DNA of 64,000 nt from Pocillopora verrucosa (taxonomy: Eukaryota > Cnidaria > Anthozoa > Scleractinia > Pocilloporidae): NCBI RefSeq assembly GCF_036669915.1, contig NC_089320.1:20597982-20661981 (forward strand), read 5' to 3'. The notes under the pieces are model-generated. The model saw nothing but the letters and a program-made list of their open reading frames with translations. It searched no databases and was not told the origin of the DNA. Below, piece after piece: positions 50,501-61,569 of this stretch; position 1 is the first letter of the stretch; each line of letters opens with the position of its first letter. Made by a program: the position numbers and the translations under genes.

Positions 50501-52792
50501 AATGATGTCACTGGATCCATGGCTGCAGAAATAATACAACAAAAATTGCTTTTAGTAATGTAATACCAGAAGATCATCGCTGAAAGTCAATTCCAGGCCC
50601 CGGTTGTTCGAAGAACCACTAGATAAGTGTTTTGACAACACCTATTTGCTAGATAGCGATTTATCCGTTGGGTAGCGTTTTCCTAACCTTGAACAACTGA
50701 GCCCAATTATAGCGGAGCTCGCAGAGCGAAGCCCCATAATTATACAAAATAGTAGTAACCCATCAAGCCGAAAAAATTTGGATGTACAACCGTACGACCG
50801 TACAAGGTGCTACTTTTAACATGCGTGGTCAACTGTACTGCAGGCACGCCAACGCCACGGCTTTGTCCAGTAGTCCAGTGGTCAGTGCACTGGGCTCCGA
50901 GACGGACGACCCGGGTTCTAGTCCTGGCCGGGGCAAGGCGTTGCGCCCTTGAGACGTGCGGGGAAAAAAAATGCGAGCTCCGCTTTTAGGCTTGGCTAAA
51001 TCTATATATTACCCCAAAGCAAGCACCTATAGTAAATAAATGAAGCTTGGTATGTCTAACCGCTAGATTTGTCATTGGTCATATTTGTACATTGTTCTAT
51101 AGACGAAGAATACCCCAGCTAGTGGAAGCCTTCAGAAAGTTTTAATTACCGTTTCTACCCGTAAGCTTTCCATACAAGATATGATTTCAAAGGTATGTTT
51201 AGTTTCCATTTATTTTTTGTATGAAAAGATAAATTATACGCGCAATTTGATTGGTTCTTTCTTATGATCCATTGGAGGACGGGCGCGTGGATGACAACAC
51301 CATTGACAACATTTTGCTTCTATATCATATGAAACACACAGCTTCTATGTTGCCGTGAATCTGTACAGTAATAGATCACAGAAAATGTCAAACTGTAGCA
51401 AGAACATCAATCAGTGGACATGCATTTTCGGCTGCGCCTTGTGTGCCACTTTTTAGTTCTCAGTAGCCGCATTTTGATCAAACACTGAACAGACTCACGA
51501 CAGATAGGAACCCATTTGTTGATATACAAACATGACATGACGTTTAATTCCATCGAATTCATTTGATTTTATTCTCTCCAGGAGAGGGTCATGGAGATCC
51601 CAATTTATCGGTAAGTCGGCTTCCATCTACAATACGTGATACCCATTGCCATCAGCAACATTTATCATCCTATTAAGCGGGAGTTTATTCATTAAAGAGT
51701 CAGTTAGTTACAAATGAGAAAGGCTAGACTGCACATGCGTTATAACCTCTACTAATTCTCTGTTTAACTCCTTAGCCTGCCCTCATTATTAGCGCTTCGG
51801 CACGAGCGTTTTTCGCCGTGGGAAAGTTTGAGTGTTTGAGCAACGCGAGCCTACGAGGGGTCTGCACGGGGTATTAGTGCCAGACCCCCGACAAACATTT
51901 TCTGACTCGTCCCAAATCTTTCCTGCGGGCAGAGGAACGCACCTCCTGCAGCGCTGATAATGAAGGTTTGTTTGAAGGCTAGAATTCTTAAACAAGTTGG
52001 AGTTCTCCCCTAATGATTACTCCCCACATTTCCTCTTCCCATCCTCACCGTAGACAGGTTTTGACTTCAATGACTGTAAATATATGAACATCATGTATGT
52101 GAACTGCGGTTGAAGAAACGAATATGGAAGCGATCCTCACAGTTATGGACACTACTTAAGTAGTATTGAAAATAAGGCCTGAATATAGGATATGTGAACT
52201 GCATAAGTGGTGTTCATATAACTGCGAGGAACGCTTCCACATTCGCTTCTTCAACCGCAGTTCACATATACGACATTCATATATTTACAGTCATTTATTC
52301 ACCGCTCCGGGAGTTTATTTGGAACCAACATAATGACCAGCTCTCAGTTGGCTTGTTAGCTTCAGTTGGTAGAGTGCCACGCCGGAATCATAAAGTTCAT
52401 GGGTTCAAATCCCGTACGGGCCTGAATTTTTTTCAGGCCTTATTTTCACCACTGCGTAATGTTCATAACTGCCAGGATCGCTTCCATATTAGCTTTGACT
52501 GTATTCGGATGCTTCTTTAACGCGACACCGTTTACATAATTGCTTTTCTTCCCATGTAGCTCGTAGCTTTACTAAGAACTCTCAGGTGCACCAATTTTCA
52601 AATCTCTTCATTTGTGTTTTTCTAATTTCTAGTGTTTCATATTGTGTGGCCGACCCAACCTTTCCCAAAGTGTTTGCGTTCATTTGTCGATCACAAGGCA
52701 AACAAGATTTGACGTGCCACGCTTTCCTCTGCAGCAAACCGGCAATGGTATAGTTCTCTCATTTTATTCTCAGTGTTCTTTGGATTCTATGC

Positions 52793-52824
<32 letters not shown>

Positions 52825-55072
52825 TTTCTAATGTTTTTCTTTCCTTTATTTATTTTGCCTTGTTTTAGGAGGGGTGCTAATGGTATCTCCTCACCAATTT
52901 TCCTATCCATGAAAATGTCGATTTTGCAAATCGAGATTCCAGTTGAGAATATCAAGATGATTTGGATACAAAGAAAGACAGAACTAGGTCTTTCTTAGTT
53001 TCCATTCAGAAAGTCCTTGAGTGATACTGCCATAACCTTCTTATAAAATTGTGTACGGTGTTTTTTCTCTTAGTTATGCAGATGTTGTTTTGAGAAGGAA
53101 TGCTCACTACACTGTTATTTCGAAGTTATTGTAATTTTTTTCCTATCCGGTTGTCTTGTTGTCACTCCCCCTTCCCGTCAGGAATCAGGAATCAGGAAGT
53201 GCGTTTTATCACTATGAAGGTTTCCAAGTGCTTCTGGCACTACTTGAAGTTTAAAGACCTTTTAATTAGGTAGAATGACAGGAAATACTAACCATATGAT
53301 GACTAATAACATTTTTTAGGCTCAAGCCATGGCGCTGACCATTGCTGATGCCTTTAAGCTTGCATATGAAAACCACGAGAAAAAAGCGGGACACGGAAAA
53401 CCCGAGAAGGATCATGGGAGTCCGCGAGTCTCACAGGACAACAAGGAGAATACTGAACAGGCCACATCTGTGATTCAAAACGAAAACGTTGACATTTACG
53501 CGACCCCTATACCCAAAGAAAATAGAGTAAACACGCCAAAAATTCATGTATCTGCAGATTCCTCTTCGGGTATAATGGATGACTCCAGTAATAAACTGCA
53601 AGCCCTGGTAATTGTTTTTATTAGCGTCAATATCGTGTTTATTATTGTGAGAGAAGCTGATTAGAGCGCTTTTCGATTGAATATCGTAAGACCAAAACCA
53701 AGGTAATTACTAAGGCCAATCAGACGGAAAGGAAATATTACAACGAGCCAATAAGATCTCAAGAGGAAAGTGGACCAGCCACCTGATTAGAGCAGCAAAG
53801 TTGCCATAGCTTTTAGTTTTTCATGTGATCGCTTTAAAGAGTGGCGTGAATTTTCTTGACAAATCACAGAACGAAATGAAGGAAGTAGGAAGCAATCCCA
53901 ACAGTTTCTTAATACCCCATGGGGGTTACTACTTCTCGGTAATATGTTGTCTTATAATTTTTACTTGTTTGCTTGTCTTATGCGTCGTATATCTAGATAG
54001 TCGGCTAAAAATGCACTTGCTGAACTAAACGGAGCATTTTTTAGCATTTGCTACTATGATTAGGCCATTTTGCTTATACACTGTCTAACTTACCATTGCA
54101 ATTAATAGGACATTGCAGCAAAAGACGACGACTTTGACGCGGAATTTACGAAGTAAGTTTACTTAAGTGATTTGATTGCTCTGTTTAAAGGATATTTTAT
54201 TTGCCTGTTCGGTTCGTTCGTCTGCATCTCTCTGCTTTTGCAAGAGATGCAAGATGAAACAAACATATCAGACAATAAATGGACAATACCTCAGTTTCGA
54301 GAAAACGTTTGTTTGTTAAGTTAAGGTCTTAGTTAACACTCGCAATAACTACTGGTGCAACATCGGTGAAAGTTTTTGGGTAGTTAGTGGCGCAGACTAC
54401 GAAATGCACCCACTTACTCTAAGAGCCCAAGTGGCTCCTGATTGCAACAACTATTTCAAGCAAGCCTCTTTAGTAATGGGGTATTGGGAGACTAAAAAAA
54501 TTTTCCTACACATTACGGCTTTGGACTTTGTGCGTGCTCGGCGCACGTGAAGCCCAACATTAATGAGTAGACATGGCGTTTACGGCCGCGACAAAGGGCA
54601 AAAATCAATTCTGATATGTTAACTTTTCCATTATTTAAACTTTTCTACTCGCGACTAATACAAATTAAAAAAGGGCCTGAAATTAGCCGGAAAGGAGTTT
54701 AGTTTTAGCTTCTTGCCATTTCCCGTAACCGTCATGGTTAACCTCTCTAAAAATTGTTGAAGTACGCTTCAGCGATCAAGGGAAAGACTAATCAAATTCT
54801 CGGACTAAATGCTGATAAATCCTTGTGGGTTTTCAAACGCACGCAGCAGGTGGTGCCTTCAATACTTGGAGCATTTGCATGTACATTTTAAAAAAAAAAC
54901 ATGCGTTTTTCCTGTTGACAGATTAGCAGAGTCAAGGTCCAGCCCTATCTTGTTTGAGACACCAGTGAGGAGACGAGATTTTTTTGGTGACGTCAATCAT
55001 CTAATGGCCACTGAAACAACTGCTAAAGAGTTAATGCTGTCAAAATCCAGCGAAGATCTCTTGTCGATGTAA
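47518..55072 (+). CDS. LDLRAP1: PTB-domain endocytic adaptor, LDLRAP1/ARH-like
   Basis: ARH couples FxNPxY-tailed receptors of the LDL-receptor family to clathrin and AP-2. Nine exons: 47518-47641, 50132-50199, 50293-50379, 51103-51192, 51582-51610, 52633-52747, 53320-53607, 54109-54152 and 54922-55072. They sum to 996 bases (331 residues) and all phases agree. The PTB/PID domain occupies residues ~45-190: YFYVKILGSCPV, LQKVLITVSTRKLSI, IYRVSYCVADPTFPKVFAFI, LTCHAFLCSKPAMAQAMALT and ADAFKLAYE. The last blocks fit ARH better than GULP1 or NUMB. A low-complexity linker follows. Residues 273-287 (DDDFDAEFTKLAESR) match the ARH helix that binds the AP-2 beta2 appendage (FxxLxxxR core), spliced across exons 8 and 9. 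I do not see an LLDLE-type clathrin box. The orthology call is strong for family, moderate for the exact symbol. Confidence 0.88.
49917..49962 (-). repeat. tRNA-like (T-arm) relic in a PTB-adaptor intron
   Basis: On the minus strand GAATTCGAATCCCGTCGAGG is followed by 'gctgaattttttcaggctt'. This is the same B-box plus CTGAATTTTTTCAGG hairpin arrangement as at 52350-52440 and 59900-59990, so it belongs to the same tRNA-derived repeat family. Confidence 0.5.
50862..50932 (+). repeat. tRNA-derived SINE-like relic
   Basis: An A-box-like TAGTCCAGTGGTCAGTGCACT at 50871 is followed by CTCCGAGACGGACGAC and a B-box-like GGTTCTAGTCC at 50914-50924. The acceptor stem does not close, so a working tRNA is unlikely. 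Confidence 0.6.
52105..52495. mobile_element. tRNA-like fold-back repeat, copy 1
   Basis: Contains GTGAACTGCGGTTGAAGAAA and its inverted copy (52235-52265), 'gcgatcctcacagtta' and inverted forms, and a 73-base tRNA-like unit at 52350-52422 whose 7-bp acceptor arms pair (GGCTTGT with ACGGGCC). The unit is followed by CTGAATTTTTTTCAGG. It shares all these parts with 59695-60040. Confidence 0.7.
52791..52822 (+). repeat. (GTT)n microsatellite in a PTB-adaptor intron
   Basis: About ten consecutive GTT triplets. Confidence 0.9.
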
Positions 55073-55287
55073 TTTATTCCCTAATTATTGAACATTTATG
55101 GATTGGCTGTTGTACTTTCTAACCCGACCTTTCAGCTATATAGAGCGATTGATTTTTAATTAACCGGTGTGGCGATGGAATATGGTAACGACAGTTTTCT
55201 TTCAGAGAAGAATTACTGCCTCGTTTCTTAGGAGAGGGGGGGGGGGACTAGACCTAGGAGGTTCTCGTTTTCATTTCTTAACTTTTT

Positions 55288-55735
55288 ACCCCCTAACATC
55301 AGCATGCAAATTCTCCATGCTGGTTTCTACACATTTCCTTTGGCTGTGACAAGGAGAAATTTTTAATTTTCATTATTTAGCGATTATTTCGGATCACTGC
55401 CAGTATCGGAGCAAGTGTGCACCTACCCCTCCCCTAACCCAACAACTGTCAACTGATAACGACTTAGGGTTCATGTTGGGTTTGGGAAGGGGTAGGTGCA
55501 CAGTTAGCGATTATTTCGGATCACTGCCAGTATCGGAACAAGTGAGCACCTACCCCCTAACCCAGCAACGATTAACTTAGGGTTGATGTTGGGCTTGGGG
55601 AGGGGTAGGTGCGCAGTTACTCCGATACTGACTTTGAGCCGTTCTTTACTGTAGTCTCAAGTCTTTAATGTTTGATTCAGCATTGATGCTGTTAGCAGAA
55701 ACTAGATGCTTGTCTTCTAAAGGGTTAAGGGGCTA
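55288..55735. mobile_element. Family M2 MITE interrupted by two tandem fold-back elements
   Basis: The M2 left half (CATCAGCATGCAAATTCTCC ... GACAAGGAGAAA, 55288-55380) and right half (TTTAATGTTTGATTCAGC ... AAGGGTTAAGG, 55656-55735) are separated by two adjacent inverted-repeat copies. Each copy has GTGCACCTACCCCTCCCCTA-like arms (about 55410-55505 and 55535-55625), the same family as 45256-45404. Confidence 0.65.
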
Positions 55736-55909
55736 AACGGTCTAAATATCCTCAGTAAACTTTAGAACAAGTTAGGAGAGATCCTTAGATCACAATTGTT
55801 AGGTATAAAAACACCATGCTCTGACACTTCGACTATCTGCACGTGCGATATATTTTAAACTATTTTTGTAATGGTTGAAAATTAATTTAGAATTATATAG
55901 AATATTAAG

Positions 55910-56110
55910 GGAGTCTCCAGGAGGGTATAGATTAAACGGCTAACGGTTGAAATTTTGGCCATTTTACGGCTAACAGTCAATTTCCTTCCATTAAACGAAA
56001 AATGAATTTTCACTTTTTTTTTCGACTAACGGTTAAAATTTGTCAATTTTTACGTCTAACTAGCACATTTTTTAACTGTTTTACGGCTTAAACCCCATTG
56101 AGACCCTCAA
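55910..56110. repeat. Repeat of ACGGCTAACGGTT-like words, possible MITE
   Basis: Words such as 'aaacggctaacggtt', 'tttacggctaacag' and 'cgactaacggtta' recur every 30-50 bases. GGGAGTCTCCAGGAGGG at the left and CCCATTGAGACCCTC at the right are roughly inverted. There is no coding sign. Confidence 0.4.
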
Positions 56111-56865
56111 TTAAATTGTAAGAGCCCTATTTTAATCGGTAGAATCTTATCTAAAATGATTTCAAACTAATTAAAATTCACATATCACAATACTGGAATG
56201 TATGATCTCTCTTTGCTTGGAAGTGTAACTTAACTTCTGAAGAAAGAATGTTATCTGCTATTCATCATCCCGAGAAGTACATTTTTACTACAATTTTTCT
56301 ATGTGAGTCGAAAAATCGCCAACTTATTCTTCCTACTGATGTTTAGATTAAGTGGTGTTTATTGACGAGACGGTCTTTAACAGCTAGTTCATGAACAAAG
56401 AAACCGCGAAACTTATCCTGATGACAATACGATCATCTAAGTCTCTCGTCATACTTCTCAACGAAAATGTAGTCACGAGCTAGCTGGGTGACATTGTCAG
56501 TATGTGTTCAGTGCAGTCTAAGATTCATCTCACAGTTGCGTGGTCATGCTGGTTCCATTGCTGTGACTTATTCTTTTCTTTTCTCGTTGAAGCTGTGAAT
56601 AAAATTCAAACAGAACACTCATTTCGGCAATATTAGCCCCTGCCGGCAGACCATACCACTAGTTTTATGGAGAAACACGAGGTTGGGTAAACGAACAGTT
56701 TGCCTTCGTCCATTATTCCCGAGATAGAATTCGAACTTTAAGAGTTTTTTGGAGGGAAGAAACCAAAGGACGAGAACCAACAACGCACTAAACCCAGAGG
56801 TGACCTCAGGTCGGAGAAATCGTACCCGGGCCACAACGGTCTTCTGCCCTCCTTTCCCCAATATG

Positions 56866-59800
56866 CTAGCCCCCCTCCCCTCCCCTGCTAACCCCGCCAT
56901 CACCATCACCGCTTTTATCTGGCTTCTGACTACGTACCATGTCTAGCATTTCCCTAAGTCGCTGAAGTTCTCCATCCTTGTTGATGGTGTCTTTACCAGA
57001 ACAGGAGCGTTTAGCTGTGGTGACGGTAAATGTATCCAACGAGCTGAAGGTGCGCGTTCGAGCACGGTACTCCTCGTTTAATCCGTTTTTCCTAAGCGCT
57101 GCAATCTGAGAAGAATCAATCAGTCACTTTTTTGAAGAGTTAAGAAGGGGATTTGAGATGATGGAAAATGGAAAATCATCATCATTATCATTCTCAGTAC
57201 TGTCATTATAAACATCATCGTCATTAATTATTACTGTTTTTAGACGAGAAAATATCTCTCAGAGGTGGATTATAGAGAGGTACTAGGAAAAATAATCATT
57301 AAAATGGTTTAAAGAATAGCACTAATAACCATCATGTCCCTTCTCGAAATCATTTTAAATTTTGTACCGTCCCCCTTTGTCAGAGATGCTTGCAACGGGA
57401 AAGTTGACCGCACGAAAAAAAGGGAAAAGAAAAAGGAAAAATCTAACGTGAAGAAGGATGCATGATGCTGCAGCAGAACTTGGGAAGGGTTACAGGTTAA
57501 CCAACCAGCTGTATGATCAGTTAGGCGAAATTGCATTGTACAGAAGGATGGAAAATTAGTTAGTCACACAAATCTATTTAATTTAATGTTTACCTCAGTA
57601 GAAGAGAATAGTAATCAAAATGGATAACAAAAGGAAAAAATTCATGCCTGCTCGTTTTGAAAGTCTAAAGATGACATTTTTTTTTTAAACGAATAGCATT
57701 CGTGTTTATAACTCCACTTAGGGAATCCTACCTTTGGTACGAACACAATGCAAAGGGTAGAAGTTGTGCTAAAAAGAATGCAGATGCCTGTTACTATAAA
57801 CGACGCCTCGAATTGCTTTTCGTGTACAAAAGTTACAACTGGAGTTCCAACAATGCAAACGATAACGACGTTGTAAACGGCCATACCTGAAAAGACAGGG
57901 TGAAATAACCATAACACAATTATTTCACACATAGTAGTGCATTTGAAGCGAGAACAGGTGTACGGAGATGCCGTTTACACTCCTTCCCGATACCAAAAAC
58001 CTTTCCATTCTCATATCCTACTTTTCAGATCAAAGAATACCCCTTTCATAAATTTACAGAAGAGTTCTACATCCCGAGCCTAACACACCATGCAATGACA
58101 AAAGACAAGAAAAAAAATGAGCAAGGGTTACAGTTTGAGAAGTATTCAGTCGTTCTTTCCCCATCCCTCAGAAATCAGCTCGTAGACACTTTCCGAAAAG
58201 AAAATGGTTCGTTCACCAGGACCTGGGTTGGGCCTAAACTCGTGAAAGTTTTAAAACCTTTCATAATCCGTCTTCAAAAAGGCCTCAGTTATACAAGGAA
58301 TTTCAACGCACACAGTCCCAAGGCGAGAAGGAAAAAGATCACCAATAGTTCTAGTTACCGGAGAGGTTATTTCAGTTAAAAATTACCTATATGATGAGAG
58401 TCATTCAAGGCAGGAATCTTAACATTTCTTGTCTCCCAAGCCAAGAACAAACCAAACAGGAGCAATATTCCCTTGTAGGAATACAACAAGCCCAGCCAGA
58501 TTTCAATGCGGTTGACTTCACACGTATATGTGTACGGCAATTGAAGAATATTGTCATCCTCGTGATTGTTCTGTGAACAAGCAGACCACATTCATCTTAT
58601 TAGGAAGATTATAAATATTTGGTGGAGGCACAAGAACCTAGGGAACAGCGAGTACACAGGACCTGAGAAACGGTGGGTACAGAAGACCAGTGGACTGACA
58701 ACGGGCACAGATCTACGAAAGGGAAAATACAGGAAATGGGTTTTGTTTTGCTGAATTGGGAGAGAGGGCTTTGACTCATTGTCACTTAACCAAAACCTAT
58801 TTCAGTCCTGTGTTAAACCTTTCGCGTTTTTCCCGAATGAGGACTTTAAACCTTTTTTGAGAAGAAAAAGGAACTTTCAAAAGTACAATGTTCTTTAGGT
58901 CAGTCATCGCACAAACTGTCAATAATTCTTTTTTCTTTAAAGAACAGAAATGTGTATATACTTCTTTACCAGTGCTGGGAGATATCTAATTTCCTTCTGA
59001 AAAGGATCCAAAAAGTTCCAAAGGAGAAGGATGACAGCGTCTATGAGAATGAGAACGCCAATGACGCCAAAGAGATGCAGGTCTCTGATAATCTGAAAGA
59101 TCCAAAAACTTTTGCACTAACAAATTCCTCTACGTAAACCTGTACTCAAGCTAAGGTTACCCGGCGTCTCCCATGAAAAATTTCCTTAAAGGAATGCGTT
59201 TTCAAAGTATGTCAGCACGCTTGAAGATTTCTTTATTTTTACCAAAAGAGAATTAATTAATAAAAAATAAATCAAAACAGAGACGAACTGAAATTTCAAG
59301 GAGGGAACTGAGCAACTTGAAAAGCGAGGGGGAACTCTGAAAGGAGGAAGTAAAAAAATGAAAAGTAACACATTGGAGGGAAGTAAACATAAGTTAAAGA
59401 GATAAGAGAATGACTTGTCACAGACAAGACTTCTATTTCTTACCAGTTTCTTTGCGCTTGTTATCCTGGTGACTTTGTGAACGCGCCACGTTTTTGAAAA
59501 CAGGGAACCAAAGACAAACGTGAAGCCGATACAAATAGTAGTAGTCCTTGTCTAATTCAACGGAAAAAGATACAATAAATGAGTCACAGGAGTAGGAAAA
59601 AATTTTGCCGAATGATTCAGCTAAGTTAATATTCTATGGAGATGCCCCATTTGCGAGAAACAGTAGGCTAATTGGTTAAGGATATATGAAAGTCATATAT
59701 TTGAACTGCGGATAAAGACGTGAATGAAAGTGATCCTCGCAGTAATGTGCACTACTTAGGCAGTATATTAGGCAGTAGTGGAAAGAAGGCCTGAAAAAAA

Positions 59801-60452
59801 TTCAGGCCTGTACGGGATTTGAACCGATGACCTCTGCGATACCGGTGCAGCGCTCTACCAACTGATCTAACAAGCCAACTGAGAGCGGGTCATGATGTTG
59901 GCTTGTTAGCTAAGTTGGTAGAGCGCTGCACCGGTATCGCAGAGGTCATGGGTTCAAATCCCTTACAGGCCTGAATTTTTTTCAGGCCTTATTTCCACTA
60001 CTGCCTAAGTAGTGCACATTACTGCGAGGATCACTTTCATTCACAAGAAGGCTAATTGTTGGCTAGTGAGATTCCAGATCCGCATAGAGTTGCGGCGCAA
60101 ACCCAGTGACTGAATCGGAGTCAGTCAGTGCCTTTCCTACGAATCAAGCTCTCTCTCCGCACAGGTGTGTGAATTTCTCTGGTATTAGCACCTGCACAGT
60201 CTTAGTCTTTTCATCAGAATTGGAATATTTATTACAGAATGAAGCTCTAGGGAAGATAACTTCAATCTGTAACATTATCAGCGGTTGCAAACTTAAAAGT
60301 ATCTTTTCTAGGAGAACAGAAGGGAACTTACCGTGCAAAGTTCAGTCTTAAGATGCTCTCCATCGAATGCAAACAGAATGACAGATATGTACGACAGAAT
60401 GCAGCCCAAGATTATCATATTGTTCAGGTTTGGACTCGACATTTTGACAAAT
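56866..60452 (-). CDS. GABA-B-receptor-like class C GPCR, 3' half (partial)
   Basis: Metabotropic GABA receptors are heterodimeric G-protein-coupled receptors. Exons, leftward: 60452-60332 (TM2, [19 protein letters not shown]), 59551-59444 (TM3, [14 protein letters not shown]), 59092-58970 (TM4, [17 protein letters not shown]), 58570-58387 (TM5, [18 protein letters not shown] then [15 protein letters not shown]), 57886-57732 (TM6-7, [17 protein letters not shown] and [10 protein letters not shown]) and 57105-56866 (cytoplasmic tail with a short heptad-like stretch, ending at a TAG). The disulfide cysteines at the top of TM3 (LCT) and in loop 2 (YTCEVN) are present. Resemblance is closest to GABBR2. 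TM1 and the extracellular ligand-binding domain must lie upstream, beyond 60452; I found none of them up to 64000. A good donor (GTACGT) after EMLDM leaves open a further 3' exon. Confidence 0.88.
59695..60040. mobile_element. Palindromic element made of two head-to-head tRNA-like units
   Basis: A long inverted repeat with arms of about 160 bases. Each arm holds a 72-base tRNA-like unit: 59805-59876 on the minus strand and 59900-59971 on the plus strand. Both have 7-bp acceptor stems (GGCTTGT with ACAGGCC), D-arm TTGGTAGAGCGC, an anticodon arm CTGCACCGGTATCGCAG, and B-box GGTTCAAATCC. Each is followed by the hairpin CTGAATTTTTTTCAGG and a distal word 'actactgcctaagtagtg'. The anticodon loop lacks the universal U33, and there is no sign of a normal isolated tRNA gene. 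It lies in a GPCR intron. Confidence 0.8.
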
Positions 60453-61261
60453 CTGACAAGAATTAGAAAACGAAATAGTTGACTGGCGGGAACGCGAAAA
60501 ACCTTCTTTCTTCTGGTGTATGACATAATGTAAACATGCGATTGCATGACATCGAGTTGACATGACATGACAGGGCATGAAAATTCATTGGTTAAGAAAT
60601 CTTTGCAGTTGCCAGTCGCAAAATTAATGTTTGGATAAAACGATACAAAGATAGATCTGTTATTTGATCTGGTAATCTACTTATGGATTAGTATCATTCT
60701 ATTTTCCAAATGATTTATTATCAAACTAGTCGAGATGAGAAAATTTAACATTGAAAATAATAATCGGACATTACAATACTCTGACTTATTGGGAAAAAAA
60801 ATATGACCAAAAAAACTGCTAGATGGCAGAATAAGCAAATTCACACCACATATTCAATAAGACGAGAGACGGATCTCGTACAGACTTAATTCCATTATCA
60901 ATTTTTATGAAATTTTTTATGTATAATCAAAAAATGGACTTAAATAGAATTTTTTAAATGATCATGGACAATTATCTAGTGGCAATACACTATGATGCCA
61001 CGGCTCTTTATTTTTTGACTTTTTAAAATATCAAACAGATTGTTCTACCTTTTATTCCTGTTCTTAATGTTAAAGCACAAGAACGTAAATGCTAAGAAAA
61101 TTCCAAAGGAGGCCATAGAACACATGAAGAAAAACACAGACATGGACATTGTGTACAGCTGCCTGTGTTCACTTTGTCGATCCATCGGCGCTTTCCCTCC
61201 TGAGAAAAGAATAATAAAAAACAATGCAAAGTCTGAACGAACAACCACAAAAATTTGTCAG

Positions 61262-61335
61262 CTTGTGGCTTCGTAGTGCAGTTAATAATAGCGCCCGACT
61301 AGAGTCTGAGAGGTACGAGTTCGAAGCATATCTTT
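61262..61335 (+). repeat. tRNA-like relic upstream of the Penelope-like element
   Basis: GTGGCTTCGTAGTGCAGTTA (A-box-like) and GAGTTCGAAGC (B-box-like) are followed by a T-rich run and TTCAGGCC. It is too decayed to be a tRNA gene. Confidence 0.4.
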
Positions 61336-61569
61336 CATCTCAATTTTTTCAGGCCTATTGTTCTGAAATTTCTGAGAGTTCGGCTCACATGCTATGATCA
61401 ATTGTATGTCATTTACAGCTAAAAAAAATACAAAAAAACATGTGACTATTTCTTCTAGTTACAAGTCTTGACACATGTTTGAAATTTCTTTAAATAATCC
61501 TAGTTAATAAGTTTAGACTAAAAAATATATTAAAGTTCAAACAGCAACCAGGTGGACAATCAGACATAG

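Noticed and set aside
59805..59971. Two apparently complete tRNA genes (anticodon arm CTGCACCGGTATCGCAG)
   Set aside because: The acceptor stems pair, but the loop lacks U33, the anticodon stem has a mismatch, and both units are embedded in a palindromic repeat with a shared tail, so tRNA-derived repeats are more likely.
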